From assembly GCF_024722015.1 (NCBI RefSeq), contig NZ_JANQBD010000008.1, positions 244,506 to 308,505 on the forward strand: a stretch of 64,000 bases of DNA, in the 5' to 3' direction. The first letter of the stretch is position 1. Every line of letters begins with the position of its first letter. A program made the translations under genes and the position numbers. The notes beneath the pieces were generated by a model. The model worked only from the letters and a program-made list of their open reading frames with translations. It made no database searches and was not told the origin of the DNA. Below, piece by piece: positions 1 through 8,368 of the stretch. This stretch comes from Paenibacillus radicis (ex Xue et al. 2023). Lineage in GTDB: Bacteria; Bacillota; Bacilli; Paenibacillales; NBRC-103111.

Positions 1-10
1 GCGCATTCTA

Positions 11-216
11 TTATCCGAACATAGCAAAATAGTCGAATTCGGGTATCCGAAATACTGTTGTCAAATGCTTCTTGACCGTTAATTCTGTAATATACAGGTC
101 CACCGCAATTTCTTGATTCGTATAACCCTTCTCCAGTGGTCCCACGACTTCTTTTTCCCGCTCGGATAGCATTGACATACCATCATCCTGCTGCTTGGAA
201 GAACTATAAGGCCGAA
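11..216 (-). pseudogene. LuxR-type helix-turn-helix relic
   Basis: The reading frame contains a recognisable LuxR/GerE DNA-binding helix-turn-helix, beginning at about 172 with LSEREKEVV and continuing through YTNQEIAVDLYI and VKKHL. This is the C-terminal output domain of a NarL-type response regulator or LuxR activator. No receiver or sensor domain precedes it, and after VKKHLTTVF the family pattern is lost and the frame ends in unrelated residues. Upstream it runs straight into an RCC1 fragment. I infer a truncated remnant joined to foreign sequence by deletion; it is unlikely to be functional. Confidence 0.6.
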
Positions 217-408
217 CTAATTGCCTGGTAGTTGGATGCCGCTCCAGCCACCTACATCGCACTGGCCATATTCATTATCACCCACAGCAACCATCGTGCC
301 GTCCGATTTAAGCCCAACGGTATGACGACGACCCGCCGCTATGGTATCTTTAGGCCAGCGTTTCATCTTAAACGCCGCCTGTCCGAGCCAATCGCCTTCA
401 ATGTTCAC
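217..408 (-). pseudogene. RCC1-repeat protein fragment
   Basis: The 63-residue frame carries one RCC1-type beta-propeller repeat, visible as AAGRRHTVGLKSDGTMVAVG followed by DNEYGQCDVGGW. Intact bacterial RCC1 proteins have several such repeats of about 50 residues, forming a propeller and often secreted. Here only one blade and an N-terminal scrap survive, and the downstream end merges with the LuxR relic near position 217. No signal peptide is visible. I read it as a remnant, not a complete gene. Confidence 0.6.
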
Positions 409-467
409 TTGTTAATCACCTTCTATTTTTGATTACATGCCTGCCCAATAGCATAACGAAAAATGGA

Positions 468-523
468 GCAGTTTGCGCTGGCAAACTGCCCCAAAGATGC
501 GTTGAATTATCGTTTCTAGTTTG
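468..523. repeat. Intergenic repeat: hairpin plus core, copy 1
   Basis: A perfect hairpin has arms of 9 bases (468-476 and 481-489) with a 4-base loop. It is followed by the core TATCGTTTCTAGTTTG at 508-523, which ends 27 bases from the 3' end of the VOC gene. On the gene strand the hairpin is followed by ATTTTT, so it may also act as a terminator. This is one copy of the dispersed element discussed in the findings. Confidence 0.55.
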
Positions 524-549
524 CTCAATAGCAAATGAATTACCACTCG

Positions 550-897
550 TTATTTCTCCCAAAGCTCAATCAGTCGACCATCAGGATCTTCAATCCAAAT
601 AAACTTCCCAAATTCACTAATCTCTTTTTTCTTTGCAAGAGGTACACCAATATGTTCAAGATGCTTAATAGTCTCGTTTAGATTATGTACTTGGAAATTT
701 AACATCACTTGTTGTTCTGTTGGAAAATAACTGTCATTCTCGGTAAAGAAAGAAAAGATAGTCTCATTTCCTAATTGGGGTTTTATCACAGTCCCATTCC
801 AATTTTCTATTTCAATCTTCAACACTTCACTGTACCAGTTTTTTATAACTTCAAGATTCTTAGTTCTCCAAAATATTCCTCCGAAACCTTTTATCAT
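550..897 (-). CDS. VOC family (glyoxalase/bleomycin-resistance fold) protein
   Basis: This 115-residue protein has the length and pattern of a single-module vicinal-oxygen-chelate protein: an N-terminal FGGIFWRTKNLEVIKNWYSE beta-alpha unit and a C-terminal FIWIEDPDGRLIELWEK strand with the usual DPDG turn and metal-ligand Glu. Family members bind a divalent metal as dimers and act as glyoxalases, dioxygenases or antibiotic-binding proteins; the substrate cannot be read from the sequence. The ATG at 897 has an AGGAG site nine bases upstream. It is a single-gene unit with intergenic-repeat sequence at its 3' side. Confidence 0.85.
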   Translation of the reverse strand: MIKGFGGIFWRTKNLEVIKNWYSEVLKIEIENWNGTVIKPQLGNETIFSFFTENDSYFPTEQQVMLNFQVHNLNETIKHLEHIGVPLAKKKEISEFGKFIWIEDPDGRLIELWEK

Positions 898-962
898 CGT
901 ATCTAACTCCTGTCTGTCATCAAATTTTTAACTATCCGATTACATTAGTTTGCCCATTGCAC

Positions 963-978
963 TATCGTTTCCAGTTAC
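963..978. repeat. Intergenic repeat core, copy 2
   Basis: TATCGTTTCCAGTTAC matches the core of the dispersed repeat and overlaps the last codons and stop of the stalk/DUF3888 gene at 975. No hairpin is visible beside this copy. Confidence 0.45.
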
Positions 979-1667
979 TTCAAAAGATTTTGGTAATTGG
1001 GGAGGAAGTCATCTTTATCGGGACCTCTAAGATGTTCAAAATTTTTAAGCTCAACTCCAGCCGGCGAGATCCGATATGTAAGTACATCCTCGCCGACAGG
1101 TATATGAGGGCCGACTATTGGTTGAGCATCTATTGTGACTAAAAAATCAAAACCACGGAAAGCAGCTACCCTTTCAATGCTCTTCACATTTACAGAGTCT
1201 GGATAAACAACTGGTGGTATTGTAATTACATCTGAGTATACCTCAGCAAGTTTCTCTTTCATATGCGGAAGTAGAATTAAAACAAGCATATCTTGTAGCT
1301 GCAGTTCCCTTGAGTCCTCAAGTGGCTTATTACCAGCTGCATTTGAAGTTTGCTCTGAAAGAGCCTCAGCAGCAACATAGTGAACATCTAACTTATGTTT
1401 GTTATCCGTCTCAGGAGAGGCTTGTGTGTATTTTACAAGAGCACCACTGCTCTCAGCGAATAAACGAAGAGGTACATATGCCTTATTATTATAGTTAAGC
1501 ACCTCTTCACCTTCCTGCAGTTGTACTTCTTTGGAAAGTCCGTTAGCTAGAAAAAAAGTAACTTTACTTGGAAAGATTGTTGCTTCAATTACACTCGAAG
1601 CCAATACAGAAGTTGTTGCCATTAAGAAGGCACCACACAACACACCTGCAATAAAATGTTTCTTCAA
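975..1667 (-). CDS. Secreted stalk-domain protein with DUF3888 C-terminus
   Basis: The 230-residue product begins with a signal peptide (MKKHFIAGVLCGAFLMATTSVLAS). Residues about 30-75 form a copper-amine-oxidase-N-like stalk domain, shown by YVPLRLFAESSGALVKY. Residues about 120-230 fit DUF3888 (LQDMLVLILLPHMKEKLAEVY, then a conserved tail). Proteins of this design are extracellular or wall-associated in Paenibacillus and Bacillus; their biochemical role is unknown. The start codon is TTG, chosen because a GGGGAG site lies 8 bases upstream and no ATG is in frame nearby. It appears monocistronic. Confidence 0.8.
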   Translation of the reverse strand: MKKHFIAGVLCGAFLMATTSVLASSVIEATIFPSKVTFFLANGLSKEVQLQEGEEVLNYNNKAYVPLRLFAESSGALVKYTQASPETDNKHKLDVHYVAAEALSEQTSNAAGNKPLEDSRELQLQDMLVLILLPHMKEKLAEVYSDVITIPPVVYPDSVNVKSIERVAAFRGFDFLVTIDAQPIVGPHIPVGEDVLTYRISPAGVELKNFEHLRGPDKDDFLPNYQNLLK

Positions 1668-1885
1668 TTCATCATCTCCCCGTCAAATGTAAATTCTTCT
1701 ATCCATTTGACGAAGCCAATGTACTGTTAGTTGCAAACGCGTATATATTAAAAACCGCCAACATACATGCGGTTCAAGTGAATGGATAGTTGTTACGAAA
1801 TCTCCATTGTCTTTATGTTAGAAGGGGACCGATTTCACTGCTTGCCACAAAAATGGTCATATGCCTGGTCCTCTTCCCCTCCAAT

Positions 1886-2545
1886 TTATACATTATCTTC
1901 CGTTATTAATTCTTCTACTCGATCTCTTTTAGTATACATGTCGTACCAGATGTCGGCGATTTTGTCTTGAACTCCCGAGTTTGGCTGCATCCAGATTCCG
2001 ATCGAAAGGTGCCCTGCATAAATCCCTTTGTCCTTTAATTCGCTGTTCAAATTTAAGATGTAATTACGAAGACCGGACATTGCAATTCCGATATTACCCA
2101 TCATCGGCACCGGATGAATTGCCGATCTGCCTGTCGTAAATAACAGAGCTCCGCTTCGTTTATCCAGCATATCCGGAAGCACTTCCCGAACACTGGATAT
2201 CGCGCCTAAAACGTTGAACTGAAATTGGAATAACGCATTTTCTTCTGTTATGTCCAATGGGTTTGCTAATGTATCGATACCCGGCGTTGGACTGTATTCA
2301 AGTACATCAATAAATCCGTATTTCTCTTTGATGGCTGCGAAAGTTAAAACTATTTGGGCTTTATTTAATATATCCGCTTGAAACGCCGCCGCTTCAATGC
2401 CTAATTGTTCCAGTTCAATAACCAGTTGGCTCAACTTATCTTCATTACGGGCTATAAGCGCTACACGAAATCCATTTTTTCCAAACTTCTTCGCAATGGA
2501 CATTCCTATTCCTGGTCCTGCTCCAACTATGGCTATCGTTTTCAT
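1886..2545 (-). CDS. Atypical SDR-family NAD(P)-binding protein
   Basis: The 219-residue protein begins with a Rossmann cofactor motif (GAGPGIGMSIAKKFG at about residues 8-22) and continues with RNEDKLSQL, like classical short-chain dehydrogenases. The usual catalytic Tyr-x3-Lys is absent: where YxASK is expected the sequence reads MGNIGIAMSGLRN. The Ser region is also altered (TTGRSAIHP). It is a little short for the family (about 240-250). It probably binds NAD(P) but may not be a conventional oxidoreductase. The ATG at 2545 has a GGGAG site seven bases upstream. Confidence 0.8.
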   Translation of the reverse strand: MKTIAIVGAGPGIGMSIAKKFGKNGFRVALIARNEDKLSQLVIELEQLGIEAAAFQADILNKAQIVLTFAAIKEKYGFIDVLEYSPTPGIDTLANPLDITEENALFQFQFNVLGAISSVREVLPDMLDKRSGALLFTTGRSAIHPVPMMGNIGIAMSGLRNYILNLNSELKDKGIYAGHLSIGIWMQPNSGVQDKIADIWYDMYTKRDRVEELITEDNV

Positions 2546-2677
2546 TTAGCATCTCCCTTTCATTTATCTCTGTTATGATAATTAACTGCTTTTACATGAA
2601 ATTTGCAGATATTTAAATATTCGTTAGAAATATAACTTTCCTTTTTTTGTAACTACCTACCTTATTAAGCTAACACA

Positions 2678-2730
2678 TGCCTCCTCAAATGCTTCCCGAG
2701 AGGCACAATGCGAACCTATTTCCCGTTAGA
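2678..2730. repeat. Intergenic repeat: hairpin plus core, copy 3
   Basis: TGCCTC at 2678-2683 pairs with GAGGCA at 2700-2705. A core-like TATTTCCCGTTAGAA follows at about 2716-2730, ending just before the 3' end of the Nudix gene at 2737. The match to the core is weaker than in other copies. Confidence 0.4.
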
Positions 2731-2736
2731 AAGTGT

Positions 2737-3237
2737 TTATTTCTCCAATACGACCCAATCATCCAATCGTTGGACTTCAAGCGATAACCGCTCCGTTTTT
2801 AACCATTCTATTACTTGAATAACAAGGGGTGAGGAATTAGTAGCTCCGATATCATTAATTGATACCCATAATGCACCTAAAGAATCTTGCCCTTCAAATT
2901 GATCTGGATTCATTGTCAACATTCCATCAATATAGTGAACCAAATATAATACAGCTACATGATGGATATGCGACGTGCCTCTTTTAGGTAATTCATAAGG
3001 AATTAAATAATCACAAACACCGACATTCCTTTTAATGCCAACGTTGATTCCCGCTTCTTCAATGAACTCCCTCTTTAGAGCTTCTGTTAATGACTCATTG
3101 GCTTCAACTGTGCCTCCAGGAAGATCGTACCGCCCAATGTACGGACCACTCCCCTTCTGGATGACTAATAGCTTCTCTTCGTAAATGCAAATCCCGTACG
3201 CACCTAAATGTCGATGCCATTTTTCATTTTCGTTCAA
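2737..3237 (-). CDS. Nudix hydrolase
   Basis: The protein contains a complete Nudix box, beginning GTVEANESLTEALK and continuing REFIEEAGI, which fits GX5EX7REUXEEXGU exactly. Such enzymes hydrolyse nucleoside diphosphates linked to another moiety, using Mg2+ held by the Glu residues of the box. The substrate is not predictable. I prefer the TTG at 3237, 8 bases after a GAGGGG site, over the GTG at 3246, which abuts that site. The gene is flanked on both sides by copies of the intergenic repeat, so it looks like a self-contained unit. Confidence 0.88.
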   Translation of the reverse strand: MNENEKWHRHLGAYGICIYEEKLLVIQKGSGPYIGRYDLPGGTVEANESLTEALKREFIEEAGINVGIKRNVGVCDYLIPYELPKRGTSHIHHVAVLYLVHYIDGMLTMNPDQFEGQDSLGALWVSINDIGATNSSPLVIQVIEWLKTERLSLEVQRLDDWVVLEK

Positions 3238-3292
3238 CCCAAACACCCCTCAGGAATAATTTCATCCTTATAATTTCTGTAGTTATTTCCAC

Positions 3293-3346
3293 TATCCTGC
3301 CAGTTAGAACAACGCGGCTGCCGATCCATGCCGGCAGCCGCGTTTT
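3293..3346. repeat. Intergenic repeat core with strong GC hairpin, copy 4
   Basis: TATCCTGCCAGTTAG at 3293-3307 is followed by a perfect 13-base stem (3311-3323 with 3332-3344), an 8-base loop and a short T-run on the plus strand. It sits between the Nudix gene and the NmrA relic. The hairpin could terminate transcription; the core links it to the dispersed repeat. Confidence 0.6.
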
Positions 3347-3408
3347 AGTAGTTTTTTATGCTATAGTTCTTCGTTTAATCTTTAGTTGCTACTTTGTAAC
3401 ACTTTGAT

Positions 3409-3678
3409 TTATGGGTTTATAAAATATTGCACGTGTTCAGACACCCATTGGGCAAAGGTGCGTGCTGGGCGGCCAGTGACCTGCTCGACGGTAGGAACCA
3501 CTGTATACGCAGATTTAAGAGGGTTGGCATGCCAACCTATTACAAAATCAATAACGTCCTCTTGGGCTCCCTTATGCCGCATGCGTTCGCGCGCTTGATC
3601 TTCGGTGAGTTCGACGAAACGGATATCCTTTCCGATTGCTGCACTAATCGTACGAACTTTCTCTGGTATCGTCAGCAC
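3409..3678 (-). pseudogene. NmrA-like NAD(P)H-binding protein, C-terminal fragment
   Basis: The 89 residues match the C-terminal part of NmrA/NAD(P)H-binding SDR-like proteins (about 280-290 residues when whole): the EDQARERMRHKG segment, a small hydrophobic stretch, then VEQVTGRPARTFAQWVSEH, a characteristic ending. The N-terminal Rossmann fold is missing. Upstream the sequence changes directly into a MerR-type helix-turn-helix relic, so a deletion appears to have fused two neighbouring genes. I regard it as non-functional. Confidence 0.7.
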
Positions 3679-3805
3679 TTTATGGAATCATCAAATTCGC
3701 GATAATTATTATCAAGACGAGAAACGGTTATTAGTCCTTTTTTTTCATATGTCTTCAAGATCGAATACTAGCACCGGTCTGTTTAGCTATTTGACTTATT
3801 TTCAT
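3679..3805 (-). pseudogene. MerR-family regulator, N-terminal relic with stop and frameshift
   Basis: Starting at an ATG at 3805, the frame reads MKISQIAKQTGASIRS, the first helix-turn-helix of a MerR regulator, followed by an in-frame TGA. After a shift beside a run of eight A residues the pattern resumes as KKGLITVSRLDNNYREFDDS, which is the MerR wing. So both a stop and a frameshift interrupt it, and the rest of the gene is missing where it joins the NmrA fragment. This was found by reading the strand directly, not from a long open frame. Confidence 0.65.
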
Positions 3806-3878
3806 TTTCTTAGCTCTTTCTCCCTTTGACTTGCCTTCTCGGGCGACATGTCTCGTTGAGGAGACCGAGAAACATTTT

Positions 3879-4619
3879 TCAAGCGTAGCCCCTGACAACA
3901 TGTAGGAAGGGGCTTTTCCTTTGTCCGGAAAAGCCCCTCATCTCAAGTCGTCTATAGTTATTTAAATTACTTATCGGTATCCAAGCACCTTTGCTATGCG
4001 AGCGTTCCATAGCTTTTTCAACCATAATAACCAGAACCAAAACCACAAGGGACAAAATAGCTGCAAAAATTAAATCCCAACCGGCATGTATCCAAAGTAC
4101 AGGAATCCAAACAATAGACAAACAACGATGGATAACTCTCATCCATTTATTTCGAATTTTTCTAATTGAATATCCGTAACCGGCGATGGTTAGCATGATT
4201 ATAAAACTGGCAATACCGGAGTAGATATGCTGGTCATGAATCTCTACGAGCATAAAGTAAATACCATGCGCGCAAACGAAGATTAAGGCTGCCCAGCCCG
4301 AATAGTTGTGAAGAGTAAGAAACAACTTTCCAATTCGGCGGACGATTTTGGAAGGAGACCTTAATTTTCTCTTTAACCATAACAAGGAAATACAAACTGC
4401 TCCTAGATAAACCGCTATCGTTCCCATGTCGTTAAATAAAATACCTATTCTTATACGAAGAGCGATTTCGCCTTTTGCTAGCTGCTCCATTGCCAGCCGT
4501 CTTAGATCACTATCATCGTTTCCGTACCAGGATATGTAGTAACAAAAATAACCTAGGAATAGTACTGCCATGACTACTGCAATAATGGATGGAATCCAGA
4601 CTCGTAAACTCTTGTTCAT
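3879..4619 (-). CDS. Ferric-reductase-like transmembrane protein
   Basis: The 246-residue protein is strongly hydrophobic, with about six membrane helices. Paired histidines in two helices (HNYSGWAALIFVCAHGIYFM around residue 105, and RVIHRCLSIVWIPVLWIHAG around residue 165) fit the bis-heme-binding pattern of the ferric-reductase-like/cytochrome b domain family. No FAD or NAD(P)-binding module follows, so it would need a partner or serve as a heme membrane electron carrier. Its start lies 6 bases after the stop of the MDR gene, so the two are probably co-transcribed and may be redox partners (inference). Confidence 0.7.
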   Translation of the reverse strand: MNKSLRVWIPSIIAVVMAVLFLGYFCYYISWYGNDDSDLRRLAMEQLAKGEIALRIRIGILFNDMGTIAVYLGAVCISLLWLKRKLRSPSKIVRRIGKLFLTLHNYSGWAALIFVCAHGIYFMLVEIHDQHIYSGIASFIIMLTIAGYGYSIRKIRNKWMRVIHRCLSIVWIPVLWIHAGWDLIFAAILSLVVLVLVIMVEKAMERSHSKGAWIPISNLNNYRRLEMRGFSGQRKSPFLHVVRGYA

Positions 4620-4625
4620 TTCTCC

Positions 4626-5588
4626 TCATTTCGTGACGAATACAGCCCGCTGCCCAGGGGCAAATGAGGTATTCCAAACGTCCTCAACTTCGGAAAGAGA
4701 GAAAGTTACTGCGTTCACATTCAGCTTGCCAGACGCAATAGTATCTATTAATACAGGAAATTTGGCAATATATCCAGTGGCGGTAACCGACCCTTGTCCG
4801 CTACCCAGTACTTGAAAATTCGCAGATCGAAGAGCAACAGATGGTACGGCAGCGGTTGGACCTGCAATTGAACCAATCTGAACCCAAGATAACTTTTTGC
4901 TTCGATCCGATCTTTTCATCAGTAACGGAACCATCACAGACTCTGCTGGCTTTCCCCATAAGTAGTCAATAACGATATCGACTTCAGATGATGCTTCAGC
5001 CAGTCGTTCCGCAACCTCTTCCGGTTCACCAACAAGTGAAACGATCACGTCGGCACCAAGCGCAGGAAGTGAATTTAAACGATCCTGGTCGCGTCCGGCT
5101 CCGATTACTTGACTTGCGCCAAGAAACTTAGCAATCTGAATAGCCATTTGTCCAGAATTACCGGTTGCACCAAGAACTAAAATCTTTTGTCCCTGCTGAA
5201 AATCAACTCGCCGACGAAGAGCAACCCAAGACGACATCGCCGGATTCATTGCTGCAGCGATTTGAACAGCATCAGCACCTTCTGGAAGAGGAATACTACG
5301 ACGAAGATCGACAACGGTTTTTTCAGCGAAAGTCCCAAAAGGAGTGTCAGGTGCTACGAAATAAACCAGCCGACCATCCTCCAATCGTCCAACTCCGTCG
5401 ATACCAGGAATCAGAGGCAGTTCCCCATCGCTTGTGTAATGAGAGTCATTCGCCTGTGACCGCACTCGAGGATGTAAACCCGCAGCAATAACGTCGAGAA
5501 GAACCTCATACTTTCCTGTAGGATTGGGTATTTCGAACTTTTCGTATTTTGGTATTGAATCAAAAGAACGCACAACTGCTGCATACAT
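4626..5588 (-). CDS. Zinc-type MDR oxidoreductase (quinone oxidoreductase-like)
   Basis: The product of about 320 residues has the GroES-like N-terminal domain and a Rossmann domain with the nucleotide motif VLGATGNSGQMAIQIAKFLGA, typical of medium-chain dehydrogenases/quinone reductases. Catalytic zinc ligands are not obvious, which favours a zinc-independent quinone-reductase-like member. I chose the ATG at 5588, which has an AAGGAGG site close upstream, over a longer frame from 5615. It is divergent from a MarR gene, and repeated operator-like sites lie between them, so it is probably MarR-repressed. Confidence 0.85.
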   Translation of the reverse strand: MYAAVVRSFDSIPKYEKFEIPNPTGKYEVLLDVIAAGLHPRVRSQANDSHYTSDGELPLIPGIDGVGRLEDGRLVYFVAPDTPFGTFAEKTVVDLRRSIPLPEGADAVQIAAAMNPAMSSWVALRRRVDFQQGQKILVLGATGNSGQMAIQIAKFLGASQVIGAGRDQDRLNSLPALGADVIVSLVGEPEEVAERLAEASSEVDIVIDYLWGKPAESVMVPLLMKRSDRSKKLSWVQIGSIAGPTAAVPSVALRSANFQVLGSGQGSVTATGYIAKFPVLIDTIASGKLNVNAVTFSLSEVEDVWNTSFAPGQRAVFVTK

Positions 5589-5623
5589 ATAAAAAACCTC
5601 CTTTTGATCTCGCATATCATTTA

Positions 5624-5674
5624 GTATGTGTCACAAAGTATGTGTCACAAACAATATTAGTTCGCGACACATAC
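5624..5674. promoter_or_regulatory. MarR operator: tandem and inverted GTATGTGTC sites
   Basis: GTATGTGTCACAAA occurs twice head to tail (5624-5637 and 5638-5651) and is answered by the inverted GACACATAC at 5666-5674. The 9-base arms GTATGTGTC/GACACATAC are perfect. The cluster lies just upstream of the MDR gene and within the divergent region shared with marR, where a MarR dimer would control both. This is seen in the sequence; the assignment to this MarR is inference. Confidence 0.7.
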
Positions 5675-5777
5675 AATGTCAATAGCTTTTGTGATACAAT
5701 ATAGATAAATTGTATAAAGCTTACAAGCCAAACTAAAACAGCATTTGTTTAGAAAAGCTAATCTGGAGTGAATACTG

Positions 5778-6212
5778 GTGAACGACAACTACTCTAATCT
5801 TCAAAGCAACTTATCGATTATGGATAGTTTGGTACAATTATCCTTCCTTGTTCATGCAATACTTAACCGTGTAGGTGCCGAACACGATGTCTCTATCATA
5901 CAAATTCGGTTATTCGGAATTCTACGGGATCGAGAACTAAGTATGTTACAATTAGCAGAGTACCTCAACCTCGACAAATCCAGCATTACCGGTCTGATCA
6001 ATCGAGCGGAACGCCGAGGACTTGTCGAACGTACGAACTCTCTCTACGATCGGCGTGTAATTAATGTAAGAGTGACGCCTGAAGGTCAAAAAATCATCCA
6101 AGTGGCTAGTAGTGAGATCGAACGTCAAATTAAAACAGTAACTGGAACTCTTAGTGAGTATGAACGCTCCCAGTTCATTGCTCTTGCGTCTAAAATATTG
6201 GGGTATTTATAA
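5778..6212 (+). CDS. MarR-family transcriptional regulator
   Basis: The 144-residue protein has the MarR winged helix: LSMLQLAEYLNLDKSSITGLINRAERRGLVERT followed by the wing with DRRVINVRVTPEGQKI. Such dimers usually repress a divergent gene and release DNA on binding small phenolic or oxidant molecules, or on Cys oxidation. No cysteine is present here, which argues against thiol-based sensing. The start is GTG at 5778 with GGAGTG upstream. It faces the MDR/ferric-reductase-like pair across a repeated operator. Confidence 0.9.
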   Translation: MNDNYSNLQSNLSIMDSLVQLSFLVHAILNRVGAEHDVSIIQIRLFGILRDRELSMLQLAEYLNLDKSSITGLINRAERRGLVERTNSLYDRRVINVRVTPEGQKIIQVASSEIERQIKTVTGTLSEYERSQFIALASKILGYL

Positions 6213-6281
6213 ATCAAATCTAGAAACTATCATATCCGCAATAAACGAAATGGAACCAACGCGAAAACTTGAAACGTACAA

Positions 6282-6319
6282 AATGACAGGCTTCCGGAAC
6301 ATTCCGGAAGCCTGTCATT
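6282..6319. terminator. Bidirectional hairpin between convergent genes
   Basis: A perfect 18-base stem (6282-6299 with 6302-6319) has only two bases between the arms. It lies just after marR and just after the end of the convergent pseudogene, where a two-way terminator is expected. T-runs are weak. Confidence 0.75.
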
Positions 6320-6321
6320 CG

Positions 6322-6658
6322 TTACCTTACTATACCTAACATAGATTGAGTATACTGGTGATATTCATCCGAGTTGGTTTTCTCGGCGAACATTGCGATC
6401 AACACAGGATAAGCTGAGTATTGCTCCACGATATGCTCCGCCATACGTGCCCATACCCGGGTGCCGTCAGATACAGGGATATAAGTGGTAGCTTCATGTT
6501 TGGGTCATACGATCCGTCGATCACGCCCTGTTCGCGAGAGTTAAGCGAAACCTTCAGCATCTTGAAGAGGACTTCGTTAGGAACGGGAAGCGGGACTGGA
6601 CGTTGAGCGCCTTCACATTTTCGATTTCGAATCCGCCTTGGATTTCATTTGTTTTCAT
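6322..6658 (-). pseudogene. Unrecognised third gene of the ECF operon, two frameshifts
   Basis: An ATG at 6658, preceded by AAGGAGAGG and only 8 bases after the sigma-factor stop, opens MKTNEIQGGFEIENVKALNV. Reading then needs one shift to continue as PLPVPNEVLFKMLKVSLNSR and a second to end as TRVWARMAEHIVEQYSAYPV through to a stop at 6322. The pieces together give a coherent protein of about 110 residues, so this is a decayed gene. I do not recognise the family. Its position suggests a third member of the sigma-factor operon. Confidence 0.6.
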
Positions 6659-6666
6659 TGGACTTC

Positions 6667-7890
6667 TCACCTCTCCTTCGCTCGTTTATGTAAGAATTGT
6701 TTTACGGAAAAATCTTCACAAAGTCCAATAGCGCGGTTATAAGCCGTTCGAGCTTCTTCGATTTTTTCCATTTTCTTGTACAAATGGGCAGCAAGCGCCC
6801 AATAAGGCTGGTAGTTCACGATTTTAGCCTGAGGAATAGCTTCAAGCAGGGCTAACCCTTTTTCAGTCCCATAGGCCTCTGCAACAGCGGCTGCTCGTCC
6901 GACCACCCCCCCGAGAGTGGGACTCAAGCGGGTGAGTCCCTCATATAACAATGCGATTTCTTCCCATTCAATACGTCCAGTCCGTGCTCGTTGGGAATGA
7001 ACCGATTGAATGGCCGCCAAGAGCTGGAATCGTCCTATTCGGCTCGATCGCGCAGCTGTATGAAGACAACGTTCTGCCTCCATCATCAGGGGGGTTGACC
7101 AGCGTGACGAATCCTGCTCAGAGAGAGGCACATAGCTCCCCGTGGCATCGCGGCGAGCTTCCCGTCGTGCCACACAATGCAGCATTAATGAAAGAAGTCC
7201 CTGAACTTCGGGTTCGTCAGGCATATATTTAGAGAGGAGTCTTCCTAGGTAAATCGCCTCATCGACTAAACCCCTACGACGCGGATCAACTCCCGCCAGA
7301 TCATCCCAACCACTGCCATAAGCCGCATAAATAGCCTCCAGAACGGCTTCCAAGCGCTTAGGCAATTCTTCGACATCGGGCATGGTGAACGTCAAACGGT
7401 CAGTTCGCATTTTGGCTTTAGCACGAGTAAGCCGCTGCCCCATGGTAGAGGGCTTTACAACAAATGCAGTCGCGATGCGAGATGCATCAATGCCAAGTAC
7501 GGTTTGCAACATTAGCGGAGTGTGAATCGACGGATCAATCTCTGGATGCGAGCAAAGAAACAGCATCTTTAACCGCTCATCGGGAAATGAAGCTTCAGTG
7601 GAATCCATTCTCTGGGCTTCCTCCGACATGGTGAGTAGAACCGGCAAAGCTCTTTCGGTAACACGGTCACGGCGGGCGCGATCCATAAGCCGCCGTCGAG
7701 CTACCTTTAGTAGCCATGCCTCCGGCTTGTCTGGAATGCCAGTCTGCGGCCATGATTCCAAAGCAGAGACAAGGGCATCCACAAGCGCATCCTCAACCGC
7801 TTCTAGGTCACGCCAGTTTACTGCTAGATATGAAATTATCCGGCCGTAAGAATCGCGCACGGTATTTTCTACAACATGATGAGTATTCAT
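6667..7890 (-). CDS. ECF RNA polymerase sigma factor, ECF42-like, with DUF6596/TPR tail
   Basis: The 407-residue protein has sigma region 2 (about residues 10-75, with EDALVDALVSALESWP and WLLKVARRRLMDRARR) and region 4 (about 110-165, IATAFVVKPSTMGQRLTRAK). It then extends by over 200 residues with helical, TPR-like sequence. This long tail is typical of sigma factors next to DGPF/YCII proteins (the ECF42 group), where the tail, not a membrane anti-sigma, is thought to control activity. The upstream neighbour does encode a DGPF protein. The start is 7 bases after the YCII stop, consistent with co-transcription. Confidence 0.9.
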   Translation of the reverse strand: MNTHHVVENTVRDSYGRIISYLAVNWRDLEAVEDALVDALVSALESWPQTGIPDKPEAWLLKVARRRLMDRARRDRVTERALPVLLTMSEEAQRMDSTEASFPDERLKMLFLCSHPEIDPSIHTPLMLQTVLGIDASRIATAFVVKPSTMGQRLTRAKAKMRTDRLTFTMPDVEELPKRLEAVLEAIYAAYGSGWDDLAGVDPRRRGLVDEAIYLGRLLSKYMPDEPEVQGLLSLMLHCVARREARRDATGSYVPLSEQDSSRWSTPLMMEAERCLHTAARSSRIGRFQLLAAIQSVHSQRARTGRIEWEEIALLYEGLTRLSPTLGGVVGRAAAVAEAYGTEKGLALLEAIPQAKIVNYQPYWALAAHLYKKMEKIEEARTAYNRAIGLCEDFSVKQFLHKRAKER

Positions 7891-7897
7891 CGATATC

Positions 7898-8245
7898 CTA
7901 CTTCATGCTCGGGAGATTTTGTCTCACCTCAATTGCGTTTACAGGGGCTCGGGCCGCCCACTCCAGCGCGGTGTCCAGATCCGGTACGTCAATAACGAAT
8001 AAACCGCCGAGTTGCTCTTTTGTCTCAGTAAAAGGCCCATCCTGTACAAACATTTTTCCGTCACTTCGTTGTATGGTCGCAGCCGTCTCAGGAGCATGAA
8101 GGCCAAATCCGCTGACAACAACTCCAGAATCACGCAAGGCATGCACATAATGTGACCAACCTGCCAGGTATTCCTGCTGTCTTTCTGGATCCTTGCGAGC
8201 GGCGAAATCCTCCGGAGTTTCGAAAAACATAAGTGTGAAATGCAT
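7898..8245 (-). CDS. YCII-related DGPF-motif protein
   Basis: From the ATG at 8245 the product is 115 residues. It contains the diagnostic DGPFTETKEQLGGLFVIDVP and the later PDLDTALEWAARAP of YCII-family DGPF proteins. I chose this start because AGGAG lies ten bases upstream; the open frame continues 40 codons further without a good site. DGPF proteins are the standard genomic partners of ECF42-type sigma factors, and that sigma gene follows 7 bases downstream. The biochemical function of DGPF proteins is unknown. Confidence 0.9.
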   Translation of the reverse strand: MHFTLMFFETPEDFAARKDPERQQEYLAGWSHYVHALRDSGVVVSGFGLHAPETAATIQRSDGKMFVQDGPFTETKEQLGGLFVIDVPDLDTALEWAARAPVNAIEVRQNLPSMK

Positions 8246-8368
8246 GATATTGACTCCTCTCATATTTTGGGTTCGTGATTTTTTCTCACGAAATAATGTC
8301 GTTTCAAGGATGCGGATTTCTACAATATTTGAATTATTTTTGTAATTTACATTATTGTTCAGCAATAT

